The notes below the pieces were generated by a model. It worked only from the letters and a program-made list of their open reading frames with translations, was not told where the DNA came from and ran no database searches. DNA of 64,000 nt from Raineyella fluvialis (GTDB taxonomy: Bacteria > Actinomycetota > Actinomycetes > Propionibacteriales > Propionibacteriaceae). The stretch is taken from positions 682,001-746,000 of the forward strand of contig NZ_CP045725.1 of NCBI RefSeq assembly GCF_009646095.1, given 5' to 3'. This document shows positions 1 to 8,862 of this stretch, piece by piece. The translations under genes were made by a program, and so were the position numbers. Numbering within the stretch: the first letter of the stretch is position 1; each line of letters begins with the position of its first letter.

Positions 1-549
1 GATCCCGGCACAGCCGCCATCCCGGAGCCTGTCCTGCACGCGTACACGGCCGAACGGCGGGAGGCCTTGGGCATCCCCGCCTCCACCGCCTTCCTGGAGG
101 ACTCCACTTACTGGAACCCGTCCTGGACGCTCGCGCGGGGAGCCATCCAGACCACGGACATCACCGACATGACCGCCACAGCGGAGGCCATCGGCTCCGG
201 CAGGCTGCTGTCGAAGGAGTCCCACGCCCTGCAGGTCAGCACAGGCCTGCGCGGGCGTACGACCCCTCTCGACGGGTGTCCCACCTGCATGGCGCAGGGC
301 GAGGGGTACAGCTACGGGATGGGCGTGGTGACGAGCGGCAACTGGGTGCTCCAGAACCCGATGTTCGGCGGCTACTCCGCGGTCGAAGGCTCCCTGCCCT
401 CGAAGCGGATCGCGATCGGGGTCGTCGCGACGTACGAGGCGGCAGCCTTCGATTCCTCCGGCTCGGTACCCAACCGGGCGCAGGACCTGTTCAGACTGAT
501 CGGTGCCGCGGCGGCACCCGAGGATGCGCCGCCGACACCGCACCGCTGA
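1..549 (+). CDS. Beta-lactamase-related serine hydrolase / D-Ala-D-Ala carboxypeptidase-like protein, C-terminal part
   Basis: The reading frame is open from base 1, so the gene begins outside the window; 182 C-terminal residues are present. The segment YSYGMGVV, followed by NPMFGGYSAVEGSLPSKRIAIGVVATY, corresponds to the C-terminal part of class C beta-lactamase-like hydrolases, where the last strands of the sheet surround the active site. The SxxK and YxN catalytic motifs would lie upstream and cannot be checked. No signal peptide or anchor is visible in this part. The stop overlaps the convergent LysR gene by about 60 bases. Family assignment is moderate; substrate unknown. Confidence 0.6.
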   Translation, partial: DPGTAAIPEPVLHAYTAERREALGIPASTAFLEDSTYWNPSWTLARGAIQTTDITDMTATAEAIGSGRLLSKESHALQVSTGLRGRTTPLDGCPTCMAQGEGYSYGMGVVTSGNWVLQNPMFGGYSAVEGSLPSKRIAIGVVATYEAAAFDSSGSVPNRAQDLFRLIGAAAAPEDAPPTPHR

Positions 550-1472
550 CCGGCGTCTGCGGCGCCGGGTGGTGCCGCACCGTGGGGTTGTGGGTCCCGG
601 CGACCGCCACGAGCTCGGCCGCGATCCCCCGGGGGGCTGCCCGGTCCGCCACACCGCCTGAAGCGGCCGGGTCAGATCGAGTCCTTCGATCGGCACGACG
701 GCCAGTTCGCCCGTCCGTGCCGGGCCGGCCACGACCAGATCGCTGAGGACGCCCGGGGCGACCCCGGCCTGGACGGTCGCGCGGACACCGGCGTTGCTGT
801 TCAGGACAGCTGCTGCAGGTGCCAGCGTCAGGGGTGCCAAGGCGTGCTCCAGGACGGCCCGGGTGCCCGAGCCCACCTCGCGGATGACCAAGGGGTCCTG
901 GCCAGTTCGTCGGGATCCACACTCGTCTTCCGGTGCCAGGGGTGGTCGGGCGTGACCACCAGCACGAGGCGGTCCCGGGTCACCTCGCGATGGACCAGCC
1001 CGGGAGTGGGGCTAGGGTCCTCGATGAAGCCGAGGTCGAGCTCACCGGCCAGGACGAGCCTGGTGACCTCGGCGGAGTTCTCCACTCTGAGCCGCACCCG
1101 GTCCTCCGGATGCCGACGCCGCAGCTCGGCCAGCCAGGCCGGGAAGAGGTGTTCGGCGATCGTCATGGACGCCGCGACCTCGAGGTGCCCGGGGGCGGCC
1201 GATTCCAGCGATCGAAGGGCCAGTGCCAGGGCATCCGCCTGCTGCACCAGCGGCCTCGCCCAGGCGACCACTGCCTGTCCCGCCTCGGTCGGTTCACTGC
1301 CGCGGGGCGTTCGGCGGAAGAGCACGACGCGCAACTCCCGCTCGAAGCGGCGTACGGTTCGGCTGGCATTGGCCTCCGCCATGCCGACCCACCGCGCACC
1401 GGCGCCGACACTTCCCCGATCGGCGATGGCGACCAGCAACTCGAGGACCTCGAGGCTCGGATACTTGGTCAC
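491..1472 (-). CDS. LysR-family transcriptional regulator, frameshifted twice
   Basis: The N-terminus carries a LysR winged HTH (LEVLELLVAIADRGSVGAGARWVGMAEANASRTVRRFE, residues about 5-45) followed by the substrate-binding domain. The domain is split over three frames. One base is missing in the G-run at 892-895; restoring it gives the continuation PLVIREVGSGTRAVLEHAL and LNSNAGVRATVQAGVAPGVLSDLV. A second base is missing at the C/G run 626-636; restoring it gives GIAAELVAVAG and the stop at 491. With both bases restored the length is 327 residues, normal for LysR. Start chosen at GTG (VTKYPSLEVLE), because the extra upstream residues have no family resemblance. It lies just downstream of the TDT transporter on the same strand and may control it. 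Effector unknown. Confidence 0.75.
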
Positions 1473-1504
1473 CCCAGGATGATACGGAGCCGGCGGCACG
1501 GCCG

Positions 1505-2620
1505 TCAGGCGGTGAGGCCCCGACGCGCAACGGCATGGATGGAGGCGATCAGACACAAGGTCACAGTGCCGGCGAGAATCAAGGTGGCGGCCTCACCGGT
1601 GGTGGTCAGGAACGGCTGCCCGGTGCCCCTGCCCAGGAGCACGGCGCCCAAGGCCAGCGTGCCGATCGGAAACGTGAGGGCCCACCATCCGGGACTGAAC
1701 GGCATGCGCAACAGGAAGCCTCGCCCGGTCACCACGACCGCCCAACCGACGAGGGGTATCCCGACGCCCAGCATCAGGTAGCCGTACGCATTTGCCGCCT
1801 GCTGGACGATGTGGACGACCGGCAGTGCCAGCAGGGGTTTCGCCTGGGCCGCGATGGACTGCACCGCGGCTGTCGACTGCCCGACCATTCCCAGCGGGAT
1901 CCACGCGGAGGCGGATGCCACGAGGGCGATCGGGGCGACGCGCCAGTGGTGGTGGTACGCCACGGTGAAGACGATCGTGCCGAGGCACAGGGACAGAAAG
2001 AAACACGTGATCGTGGTCATGAGCAGCCAGATCTGTGCTGAACCGACCAAGCGCGGCACCAGCGCGGCACCAGTCGTTGCCGAGACCATCGGGCCGACCA
2101 CGGCGAGGCCCCAGACCGTCGTGGGCGCACCGCAATCACGTCCGACCAGCCGGGCCCCGAACCCCAGGGCCGCCAGCAGACCGATGAGGGTTCCGATCGA
2201 CCACAGCACACCGTCGAGCAACCAAGCCGTGGACGTGAGCTCCGGCCACCACGCAGGGACGACGGTGGCGGTGCAGGATCCCACGGCGAGGAGCCCCATC
2301 GACACGGTCCCCCACATCGGCGCTTTGTCGGTGTCGCGAACTGTCACCGTGAAGTTGCGGCGGTCGTGGGCGACGCGGCGGAGGAATCCTGCGGTGAGGA
2401 CGATCAGCACCGTCCACGCCAGGACCATCGCGACCCCGGCCATCGCCTGCGCCCCGGGGAGCCGCTCGGCGAACGTCTGGAGCAACGTGCCCAGGATGCC
2501 CGTGCCCATGACGGCCGGATACCACGACGGTCCGAGTGGCGGCAGGGCAGCGACGGGAGCACAGGGGGATCCCGTCGCCGGCGGGACGGGGCGGGCAAGG
2601 GAGACTGTCACACCTGACAT
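1505..2620 (-). CDS. TDT family (TehA/SLAC1-like) transporter
   Basis: 371 residues, almost entirely hydrophobic with about ten predicted membrane segments, starting with GPSWYPAVMGTGILGTLLQT, the usual first helix of the tellurite-resistance/dicarboxylate transporter (TDT) family. TehA/SLAC1 relatives export small anions such as malate, sulfite or nitrate; the substrate here cannot be told from sequence. ATG start at 2620. It is followed after 32 bases by the LysR regulator gene in the same direction, so the two may form one unit. Confidence 0.75.
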   Translation of the reverse strand: MSGVTVSLARPVPPATGSPCAPVAALPPLGPSWYPAVMGTGILGTLLQTFAERLPGAQAMAGVAMVLAWTVLIVLTAGFLRRVAHDRRNFTVTVRDTDKAPMWGTVSMGLLAVGSCTATVVPAWWPELTSTAWLLDGVLWSIGTLIGLLAALGFGARLVGRDCGAPTTVWGLAVVGPMVSATTGAALVPRLVGSAQIWLLMTTITCFFLSLCLGTIVFTVAYHHHWRVAPIALVASASAWIPLGMVGQSTAAVQSIAAQAKPLLALPVVHIVQQAANAYGYLMLGVGIPLVGWAVVVTGRGFLLRMPFSPGWWALTFPIGTLALGAVLLGRGTGQPFLTTTGEAATLILAGTVTLCLIASIHAVARRGLTA

Positions 2621-2735
2621 CCTTCGCGCCGAGCCCGACCGGCGGTAGCCCCCGGCGAGGCAGCAGGTCCTATCAGCCTGATAGGACCCATCGAAGGCGA
2701 GAGTTCCCGGGAGCGCAGCACCGTCCGGCCATGCG

Positions 2736-3479
2736 CTACCGGGCGATCTCCCGGCGCTCGGACGCCGGCGCGAGGAAGGGGATCCGCGGCATCAACAGGT
2801 CGACGCCGACGACCCTGACAGCGGGTGCCACCGCCAGGGACCAGGCGACGGACGCCAGGACATCGGTCGGGAAATGCATCGCGTCGATCATGATCGCCAG
2901 GGCCACGACGATGACGAGCACCGTCCCGATGACCTTCCACGGACGCTGCCAGCGGGTGCCTCGCAGCAGGTACGCCACCGCGATGACGAACGCGACGATG
3001 AAGACGGTGTGGCCACTCGGGAACGAGGCGTCGGTCTGCACGGGCGAGAAGGCGTGCGGCATGAGCGCCGCATCGGGCCGGGGCCGGTGGACGAGGAGCT
3101 TGACGACGGCCGACGGCAGCCAGGTCACCGCGACGAGGCCACCGAACGCGATCGCGGTGCGCAGGCTCTTGCCGACCAGCCAGATCAGCGCACAGATCAC
3201 CGCCGTGATGATGATCGCCGGCACGGGGCTGATGATGTGGTAGATCGCCGAGGTGAGACTGCCGAAGGCCCCGGAATGCAGGCTGTTCATTGCCTTGGCG
3301 AGTGGCAGGTCCACGGGGTGCGACTTCAGCAGGAATCCCAGACCGGTGATCAGCAGGATCGCCACCACCGCCACCAGGATGAGCGTCAGGGGATAGTCCG
3401 ACCGGCGGAAGATGCCGTTCTCGTTCTCCTCCTGGAGAGCTCGCCGCGGGGTGGAGGGCAGATGATCCGGGACAGTCAT
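2736..3479 (-). CDS. PAP2-family membrane phosphatase
   Basis: About 247 residues with an N-terminal membrane segment and several later ones. The three phosphatase motifs of the PAP2 superfamily are present: KLLVHRPRP (about residues 120-130), FPSGHT, and the last histidine in DAMHFPTDVLAS. Such enzymes remove phosphate from lipid phosphates (phosphatidic acid or undecaprenyl diphosphate) on the outer membrane face. ATG at 3479 is chosen; a GTG at 3503 would add eight polar residues. Neither has a strong ribosome binding site. Confidence 0.8.
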   Translation of the reverse strand: MTVPDHLPSTPRRALQEENENGIFRRSDYPLTLILVAVVAILLITGLGFLLKSHPVDLPLAKAMNSLHSGAFGSLTSAIYHIISPVPAIIITAVICALIWLVGKSLRTAIAFGGLVAVTWLPSAVVKLLVHRPRPDAALMPHAFSPVQTDASFPSGHTVFIVAFVIAVAYLLRGTRWQRPWKVIGTVLVIVVALAIMIDAMHFPTDVLASVAWSLAVAPAVRVVGVDLLMPRIPFLAPASERREIAR

Positions 3480-3638
3480 GACAGGTTTCGCGCTTTCTCT
3501 CACTCGTCGGACAGGGGACGTACCGCTGTGCCGTCATCATCCAACCAGACGGGGCAACACCAGCACCGATCCCGGGCCGTTCCTGAGCGATGGATTAAAG
3601 CCTGAAGCGTCTCAGCAGTTTCTGAGAAGACCAGCGCC

Positions 3639-3644
3639 TAGCCT
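3639..3644 (+). promoter_or_regulatory. Candidate -10 box (TAGCCT) for the LCP gene
   Basis: TAGCCT matches the TANNNT -10 pattern seen before many genes of this window and lies about 50 bases upstream of the LCP start, leaving a short leader with a GGAGAAGC ribosome site. Confidence 0.4.
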
Positions 3645-3694
3645 GGGCGGATCAGTCCCAGGGAGCCCCTGCCGCCCGACCAGCCAGGAGAAGC

Positions 3695-5014
3695 ATGATC
3701 AGGTCCGACCGGGCATCCCAACTGCCCCCTGCCCGCCGCGCCGCGCCCGTCGCCGATGGCCGGCCGCGCCGCGTCTGGCGCCGCCTCGGAATCGGCGCCG
3801 TGGCCCTCGTGGTCGCCGTCGTCCTGGCCCTCGGGGTCTTCCTGTTCTCGGTCTACCAGGGGGTGCACCGGTCATCGGCCCTCGGCGCCGACGCCCAGGT
3901 GAGCATGAACGGGCCGGTCGACATGCTCATCATGGGTCTCGACAGCCGGCTCGACGAGAACGGCAAGCCGCTACCGGAAGACATCTACAACGCGTTGCAT
4001 GCCGGTGAGGCCTCGACGGGCGGTCTGAACTCGAACGTCCTGATGTACGTCCATATCCCCGCCGACGGGTCAGCCGCCAGCGTCTTCTCCATCCCCCGCG
4101 ACGACTATGTCGACATCCCCGGCTGCCCGGACGGTGTCTGCAAGGCGAAGATCAAGGAGGCGTACGGTCTCGCCTTCGACGCCTCCCAGCGCGCCCTGGC
4201 CCGTCAGGGCAAGACCGGTGACGACGCCTACCAGAAGTCCCGCGACGCCGGGCGTTCCGCCGAGATCGCCACGGTGAACCAGTTCCTCGGGGTCAGGATC
4301 AACCATTTCACCGAAGTGACGATGGTGGCGTTCTTCCAGATCGCCCAGGTCGTCCAGCCCGTCACGGTGTGCGTGAAGCAGGACACCCAGGACTCCTACT
4401 CCGGCGCGAACTTCCACGCCGGCAAGCAGCAGATCAACGCCCAGCAGGCAGTCGCGTTCGTCCGACAGCGGCGGGACAACGTCCATCCGCAGCTGGAGTT
4501 CACCGACCTCGACCGGTCCCGGCGCCAGCAGGCGTTCCTGGTGTCGCTGTTCAACCAGCTCAAGCAGGCCAACACCTTCCTGAACCCTGCGAAGCTCTCC
4601 GGGATCATCGGCGTGGCCAAGCAGAACCTCGTCATCGACTCCGGTCTGAACCCGCTCTCCCTGGCCCCGATCGCCGCAAACCTCTCCGGCACCAAGCTGC
4701 ACTTCTACACCCTGCCGGTGGAGCGCTTCGGCACTGATCCCTCAGGCCAGTCGGTCAACATCGTGGACCCGACAGCGGTGCGCCAGACGGTGCAACGGCT
4801 GCTCAACCCTCCGCCGCCGAGCACCCCGACGCCCACGCCGACGCCCAGCCCGACCTCGTCGGCCTCCCGGACGACGACCAAGAAGCACCCCACCACCCCG
4901 ACCCCTTCCGCGGTGGCGCCCACGCCCGTGGACGCCACCGGCGGCGGGACGGCGGGGCCGGCCCCGACAGCCCTGACGGATCTTTCCGGCGCCGGAGTGG
5001 CCTGCGTGAAGTAG
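3695..5014 (+). CDS. LytR-CpsA-Psr (LCP) family glycopolymer ligase
   Basis: 439 residues: basic cytoplasmic tail (1-28), one membrane helix (about 29-52), then the extracellular LCP domain. Family hallmarks seen are DMLIMGLDSR, the SIPRD motif with the following DDYVDIPG, the long insert ending in the VNQFLGVRINHFTEV helix, and FVRQRRDN near residue 250. The C-terminus is a Pro/Thr/Ser-rich linker (about 365-420). LCP proteins transfer lipid-linked glycopolymers onto peptidoglycan or, in mycolata, arabinogalactan. The ATG start has the strong site AGGAGAAGC. A terminator follows directly. Confidence 0.88.
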   Translation: MIRSDRASQLPPARRAAPVADGRPRRVWRRLGIGAVALVVAVVLALGVFLFSVYQGVHRSSALGADAQVSMNGPVDMLIMGLDSRLDENGKPLPEDIYNALHAGEASTGGLNSNVLMYVHIPADGSAASVFSIPRDDYVDIPGCPDGVCKAKIKEAYGLAFDASQRALARQGKTGDDAYQKSRDAGRSAEIATVNQFLGVRINHFTEVTMVAFFQIAQVVQPVTVCVKQDTQDSYSGANFHAGKQQINAQQAVAFVRQRRDNVHPQLEFTDLDRSRRQQAFLVSLFNQLKQANTFLNPAKLSGIIGVAKQNLVIDSGLNPLSLAPIAANLSGTKLHFYTLPVERFGTDPSGQSVNIVDPTAVRQTVQRLLNPPPPSTPTPTPTPSPTSSASRTTTKKHPTTPTPSAVAPTPVDATGGGTAGPAPTALTDLSGAGVACVK

Positions 5015-5016
5015 TG

Positions 5017-5042
5017 GGTCACGACCCCCGGGGGCCGTGACC
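5017..5042 (+). terminator. Rho-independent-type hairpin after the LCP gene
   Basis: GGTCACG...CGTGACC arms enclose CCCCC/GGGGG; no T tract follows, as is common in high-G+C actinobacteria. Confidence 0.55.
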
Positions 5043-5054
5043 GTTGCCGGTACC

Positions 5055-5060
5055 TAGGCT
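5055..5060 (+). promoter_or_regulatory. -10 box TAGGCT of a probable leaderless transcript
   Basis: TAGGCT ends six bases before the GTG start of the hydrolase gene, so the transcript should begin at or next to the start codon. There is no ribosome site between them. Confidence 0.5.
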
Positions 5061-5066
5061 CGTGGT

Positions 5067-6358
5067 GTGCGTACGACGACCGAGACACTGCCGGGCCTGA
5101 CCCTCACCACCCTGACCCTCGACGCGCCCCTCGACCATGCGGATCCCCGGGCGGGCACCCTCGAGGTCTTCGCGCGGGTGGTGACCGGTGAGGACGGCGC
5201 CGGCAAGCCCTATCTGGTCTTCCTGCAGGGCGGGCCGGGTAACGAGGCGCCGCGCCCTACCCTGTCCCCGGCGGCACCGTCGTGGTTGCCCCGGGCGCTG
5301 GCGGATTTCCAGGTGGTCATGGTCGACCAGCGGGGGACGGGGCGCTCGACCCCCATCTCCACCACCGTGGTGACGCGTGACGGTCGGCCGGAGGCCAGTG
5401 TCACTCCCCCGCTCGCAGGCCTGAGCGTCCCAGACGCGGCCGCCTATCTGACGCATCTGCGCGCCGACGAGATCGTCAACGACTGCGAGCTGGTGCGGGA
5501 GGCCCTCGGAATCCGCACCTGGACGGTGCTCGGGCAGTCCTTCGGCGGCTTCACCACCCTGCGGTACCTCTCCGCGCATCCGGAGTCTCTGGAGGGGGCC
5601 ATCCTCACTGGTGGGCTCAGCGCGGTCGGCCGTCCGATCGACGACATCTACTCGACCACGTGGCAGATCATGACCAGGAAGTCAGAGGAGCACTACCGCC
5701 GCTTCCCCGGGGACCGCGATCGGGTGCGTACGCTCAGCAGGCTGTGCGCCGAGGGCCGGATCAGCCTGCCCAACGGCGACCTCGTCTCGCCGGACCGGTT
5801 CCGCACGGTCGGCGTGCGCCTCGGCATGCAGGGAGGCCCTGAGCAGTTGCACTATCTGCTCGGCCTCGACCCCGGGTCGTCGGCTTTCGCCCATGACCTC
5901 GCCGCCGCGTTGCCCTTCGGTGGACGCAACCCGCTCTACGCCGTCCTCCATGAGTCCTGCTACGCGGATGGTGTGGCGACCCGCTGGTCGGCCGACCGGA
6001 CGATGCCCGACCGGGTGCGCGAGGACGTGACGCTGCTCGGTGGGGAGCACCTGCACCGCACCCTCTTCACCGAGGACACCGAGTTGGCGCCGTTCGCCGA
6101 GGTGGCCGACCTGCTCGCCGAGCACGAGTGGAGCCCGCTCTACGACCCGAGCGGCTCGCGGCGGCCGACGTGCCGGTCGCCGCGGCCGTCTACCACCACG
6201 ACGCGTACGTGCCGGTGGACTACTCGCTGGAGACGGCGGCCCTGCTCCCTGACTGCCGCACCTGGGTGACCAGTGAGTACGAGCACAACGGGCTGCGGAT
6301 GGACTCCGCCGTCCTCGATCACCTGATCGGACTGCTGCGGGGACGCCGCTGGCTCTAG
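5067..6358 (+). CDS. Alpha/beta hydrolase, proline iminopeptidase-like (S33), frameshifted near the 3' end
   Basis: The first frame gives a S33-type peptidase fold: VFLQGGPGNEAPRP (oxyanion HGGPG-like motif, about residue 50), DQRGTGRS (about 90), and the nucleophile elbow GQSFGGF (about residue 155). The frame breaks at the CCC run near 6147. With one added base the protein continues as DPERLAAADVPVAAAVYHHDAYVPVDYS (carrying the acid) and EYEHNGLRMDS (catalytic His), to the stop at 6358, 430 residues in all. Proline iminopeptidases release N-terminal proline from peptides in the cytoplasm. Likely a sequencing error, since all catalytic elements survive. Confidence 0.8.
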
Positions 6359-6381
6359 CCACGGGCAGTTCAGGCGTCAAG

Positions 6382-6396
6382 AGGATAGCCTTACTT
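6382..6396. promoter_or_regulatory. Possible IdeR/DtxR-type iron box
   Basis: AGGATAGCCTTACTT agrees at 12 of 15 positions with the core AGGTTAGCCTAACCT of the DtxR/IdeR operator. It lies in the short gap before the YciI gene. It could equally be a -10 region. Confidence 0.25.
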
Positions 6397-6473
6397 CACC
6401 GGCGGCCCGCCCTGGCAGGAGGGCATCCCGAGGTACGAGCCAGCCCGCAGACCACCGACGAGAGGACGACTCC

Positions 6474-6824
6474 ATGCCGCAATACCTGCTGTCCGTACAC
6501 CACGGCGACGAGGACGCGATGGGCCAGGGCGCTCCGGCCGAACAGATCCTCGCCGACGTCGCCGCCTTCAACAACGCCCTCCTGGCCGACGACCGGATGG
6601 TCTTCGCCGGCGGCCTGCTGCCCGCGTCGGAGGCCAGGGTCGTCGATGCGACCGGCCCCAAGGTCGAGATGCGCCGCGGCACGTTCCTACCGGGGGCCCT
6701 GCAACTCGGCGGCTTCTGGGTCGTCCGTGCCGCCGATGCCACCGAGGCGCTCGAGCTGGCGGAGCGTGCCTCCGCCGCGTGTCGCCTGGCCGTCGAGGTG
6801 CGGCCGTTCCAGGAAGAGAGCTGA
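6474..6824 (+). CDS. YciI-like (DGPF domain) protein
   Basis: 116 residues of the YCII-related dimeric alpha/beta-barrel family: MPQYLLSVHH at the N-terminus, a middle GGLLPASEARVV strand and a C-terminal GGFWVVRAADATEALELAERAS region, as in actinobacterial homologues often linked to sigma factors. The function of most members is unknown; some have dehydrochlorinase-like or antibiotic-monooxygenase-like folds. ATG start with GAGAGG upstream. Converges with the minus-strand tad cluster. Confidence 0.8.
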   Translation: MPQYLLSVHHGDEDAMGQGAPAEQILADVAAFNNALLADDRMVFAGGLLPASEARVVDATGPKVEMRRGTFLPGALQLGGFWVVRAADATEALELAERASAACRLAVEVRPFQEES

Positions 6825-6843
6825 ACCGGCTGGTCCTACCTGC

Positions 6844-7509
6844 TCACATTTCCAGCGTGACCAGCTCCACGGGGTCGATGCCCGACTCGCGCAAGGTGGT
6901 GGCGTACGGGTCGGTGGCGAAGGCGAACCCGCCACCGCCTACTTCCTCCAGGCGTCGGACACCGAGGTGTGCGCCGCCGAGGTCGAGAGTGAGCCGCCCC
7001 TCGGCACGGGACAACATCCCACTGCCATCGGGTGCCGGGATCCGACCCGGGTCACGTGGGTCGAGCGCCCCCAGGGCCAGCACGCCGTCGGCACACTCGC
7101 CGGCACGGACCGGCTCCGCGAAGGACACACCGGCGTCGGTGCTCTCGAACGGGAGGACCCACTGGCCACTGCCGCGCGCGGCGTCCGTGAGGTCGACGAC
7201 GAGGACATCGGCCACCACCCCCTCCGCCGCATCGGGCCGGGTCCGATAGGCGGCGGCCGCCCCTGCTTGCCACTCCAGACCCGTGTCGGGGTCCGCTTCG
7301 ACCAGGGGCATCACCGCGGCGCGCACCAGACCGACCCAGCGCGGCCCCAAGCCCTCGACGAGGGCCGGAGCGGGAACCACGCTCCAGTCTGCCGCGACCT
7401 GCAGGACGAGGCCGAAATCCTCGCGGGCCAGGACGAGCGCCTGGCCGCTCGCCTCCAGGGCGCGACGCAACACGAGCTCCTGGCAGAACGTCTCGAACCA
7501 CGAATCCAT
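6844..7509 (-). CDS. Uncharacterised protein at the end of the tad cluster
   Basis: 221 residues, no membrane segment, acidic and Val/Leu/Asp-rich (DVLVVDLTDAARG, LTLDLGGAHLGVRRLEEVGGGGFAFATDPYA). I do not recognise a family. The ATG start (MDSWFETFCQELV) has GGATAGGGG before it. It begins four bases after the stop of the TadE-like gene, so it is the last gene of the tad operon and probably cotranscribed. A role in pilus assembly or its control is inference from position only. Confidence 0.6.
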   Translation of the reverse strand: MDSWFETFCQELVLRRALEASGQALVLAREDFGLVLQVAADWSVVPAPALVEGLGPRWVGLVRAAVMPLVEADPDTGLEWQAGAAAAYRTRPDAAEGVVADVLVVDLTDAARGSGQWVLPFESTDAGVSFAEPVRAGECADGVLALGALDPRDPGRIPAPDGSGMLSRAEGRLTLDLGGAHLGVRRLEEVGGGGFAFATDPYATTLRESGIDPVELVTLEM

Positions 7510-7513
7510 GCCC

Positions 7514-7939
7514 CTATCCTGCCCTGTCGGCTCCTGGCACTGCCGCCGCACCGGCCGCGCGAGCCGCACGAGCCACGCTGGCCTCGCCCGACCCCGCATG
7601 AGCGACAGCGCTGAGGCTGCGCGGCATCCCAGGCACCCTCGTGGCGACCGGCCACTGGACCTCCGCGCTGATCACGTACCGATGCAGATCACCCACCTCG
7701 CGGCACCCCGTGAGCGCTGCGGGCGCCTCGGCCGCCACCTGCCGGCGTGCAGCGGGGCACGGTGGATAGCCGGAGGCGTAAGCCACAGCACCGGCCAGGG
7801 CTGCGCGATCAGCAGCGCCTCGGACGCGGTGCAGCGCGATCGCGTAGGCCCCGCCGACGGCACCGACCCAGGTGAGCACGAGCAGGATCACTCCCACACC
7901 GCAGAGCAGCAGCGTCCCCGATCCTCTCTGCTCCTTCAC
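7514..7939 (-). CDS. Rv3654c-like TadE-type protein (Flp pilus minor component)
   Basis: 141 residues: short basic start (MKEQRGSGTLLLCGVG), one membrane helix (about 8-35), then HRVRGAADRAALAGAVAYASG, the pattern of the helicase/secretion-neighbourhood TadE-like family found in actinobacterial tad loci. Such proteins have a prepilin-like N-terminal helix and are thought to be exported minor pilins. The start codon overlaps the stop of the preceding TadE gene by four bases (ATGA), showing translational coupling. Confidence 0.75.
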   Translation of the reverse strand: MKEQRGSGTLLLCGVGVILLVLTWVGAVGGAYAIALHRVRGAADRAALAGAVAYASGYPPCPAARRQVAAEAPAALTGCREVGDLHRYVISAEVQWPVATRVPGMPRSLSAVAHAGSGEASVARAARAAGAAAVPGADRAG

Positions 7940-8292
7940 GACGCGCTCCCCGGCTCACGCAGCACCCGTGCTTCGGCGACGAGCACCACCCGCTCCGGAC
8001 GCCCCGCGGGTCCGCTGGGCAGCTCACCACGGACGCGGACCACGCCGCTCTCCTGGGTGACGGTGAGCCGGGTGCCGGCGGGAGCGTCGGCCCGCGCATC
8101 AACGACGCCCATCCGGTCCCCACGGGCTGACTGCCGGGCTACTTCCGCGACGGTGTCCTCCAACAGGAGCTGACGCGTGAACAGGTGCAGACCCCAGCCG
8201 AAGACCAGGGTCATCAGGACGATGACGACGGTGCCGAGGGCCAACTCGGCGGTCACCATGCCACGGTCCGATCGGACCTCACGACGCTGCAC
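7936..8292 (-). CDS. tadE: TadE-like pseudopilin
   Basis: 118 residues: RSDRGMVTAELALGTVVIVLMTLVFGWG is the typical TadE N-terminus, with a charged residue before the hydrophobic helix and the Glu (TAEL) of prepilin-like helices. A predicted extracellular tail follows. GTG start at 8292 chosen because GGAGGAGG lies about nine bases upstream; longer readings add unrelated residues. Overlaps the next gene by ATGA. Confidence 0.78.
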   Translation of the reverse strand: MQRREVRSDRGMVTAELALGTVVIVLMTLVFGWGLHLFTRQLLLEDTVAEVARQSARGDRMGVVDARADAPAGTRLTVTQESGVVRVRGELPSGPAGRPERVVLVAEARVLREPGSAS

Positions 8293-8380
8293 GGCACAGC
8301 CTCCTCCATCGGTGGGATAGAACGCGGCCCGCACGCGGTGGTGATCCCACGGTCGGGGACCACCACCGGTACGGAGGGCC

Positions 8381-8731
8381 TCAGACTCCGAGGCCCTTGG
8401 AGGCCATCACGGCCCGGAAGATCGCCATCACGAGCTGGAGCAGCATGTCGAGGAACTCGGGGTTGCGGAAGACGTTAATCAGGCCGGTCACGAGGGCGAC
8501 GGCGGCGACGGTGCCGACGGCGTACTCGGCGGTGGCCATGCCCCGCTCGTCGGCGTGGCGCGCGCGCCGGGGACGGCCCTGCTGGACCGTCACCGGCGCC
8601 GTCGTCCCGCACTCGCCGGAGTCGTCGGTGTCGTCGAGTTCGTCGTCCAGGTCGTCATCGAAGCGATCGTCGAGGTCGAACTCGTCGTCGTCGGCGGCGT
8701 TGATGGGCTCGGTGGTGATGATGTGGCTCAT
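8381..8731 (-). CDS. DUF4244 protein, probable Flp-type major pilin
   Basis: 116 residues. An unusual acidic stretch (DDDEFDLDDRFDDDLDDELDD, about residues 13-35) precedes the pilin-like segment ADERGMATAEYAVGTVAAVALVTGLINVF, whose G-M-x-T-A-E-Y pattern fits prepilin peptidase cleavage after Gly. It ends in a short amphipathic helix (LLQLVMAIFRAVMASKGLGV). DUF4244 proteins take the Flp position in actinobacterial tad clusters. ATG start with GAAAGGGAAG upstream. It has its own upstream region containing the paired TCCACAG motif. No prepilin peptidase gene is in the window. Confidence 0.8.
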   Translation of the reverse strand: MSHIITTEPINAADDDEFDLDDRFDDDLDDELDDTDDSGECGTTAPVTVQQGRPRRARHADERGMATAEYAVGTVAAVALVTGLINVFRNPEFLDMLLQLVMAIFRAVMASKGLGV

Positions 8732-8820
8732 GGCTTCCCTTTCAGTGCCCGGCACCCCTGCGGCCCGGGCTCGACGGGAGCGTGGGACACGGTGGGGCTG
8801 CGGGGTCATCGGCCCGATTC

Positions 8821-8860
8821 CCTGTGGATCGAGCCCGGTGAGGGGGTTGCCCTGTGGACG
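8821..8860. promoter_or_regulatory. Paired TCCACAG motif, copy 1 (before the DUF4244 pilin gene)
   Basis: Two CCTGTGGA boxes (starting 8821 and 8851, 30 bp apart) lie between the tadC stop and the pilin gene, about 90 bases upstream of the pilin start. The same pair recurs at 12871-12908 and 51953-51990. Confidence 0.5.
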
Positions 8861-8862
8861 GA

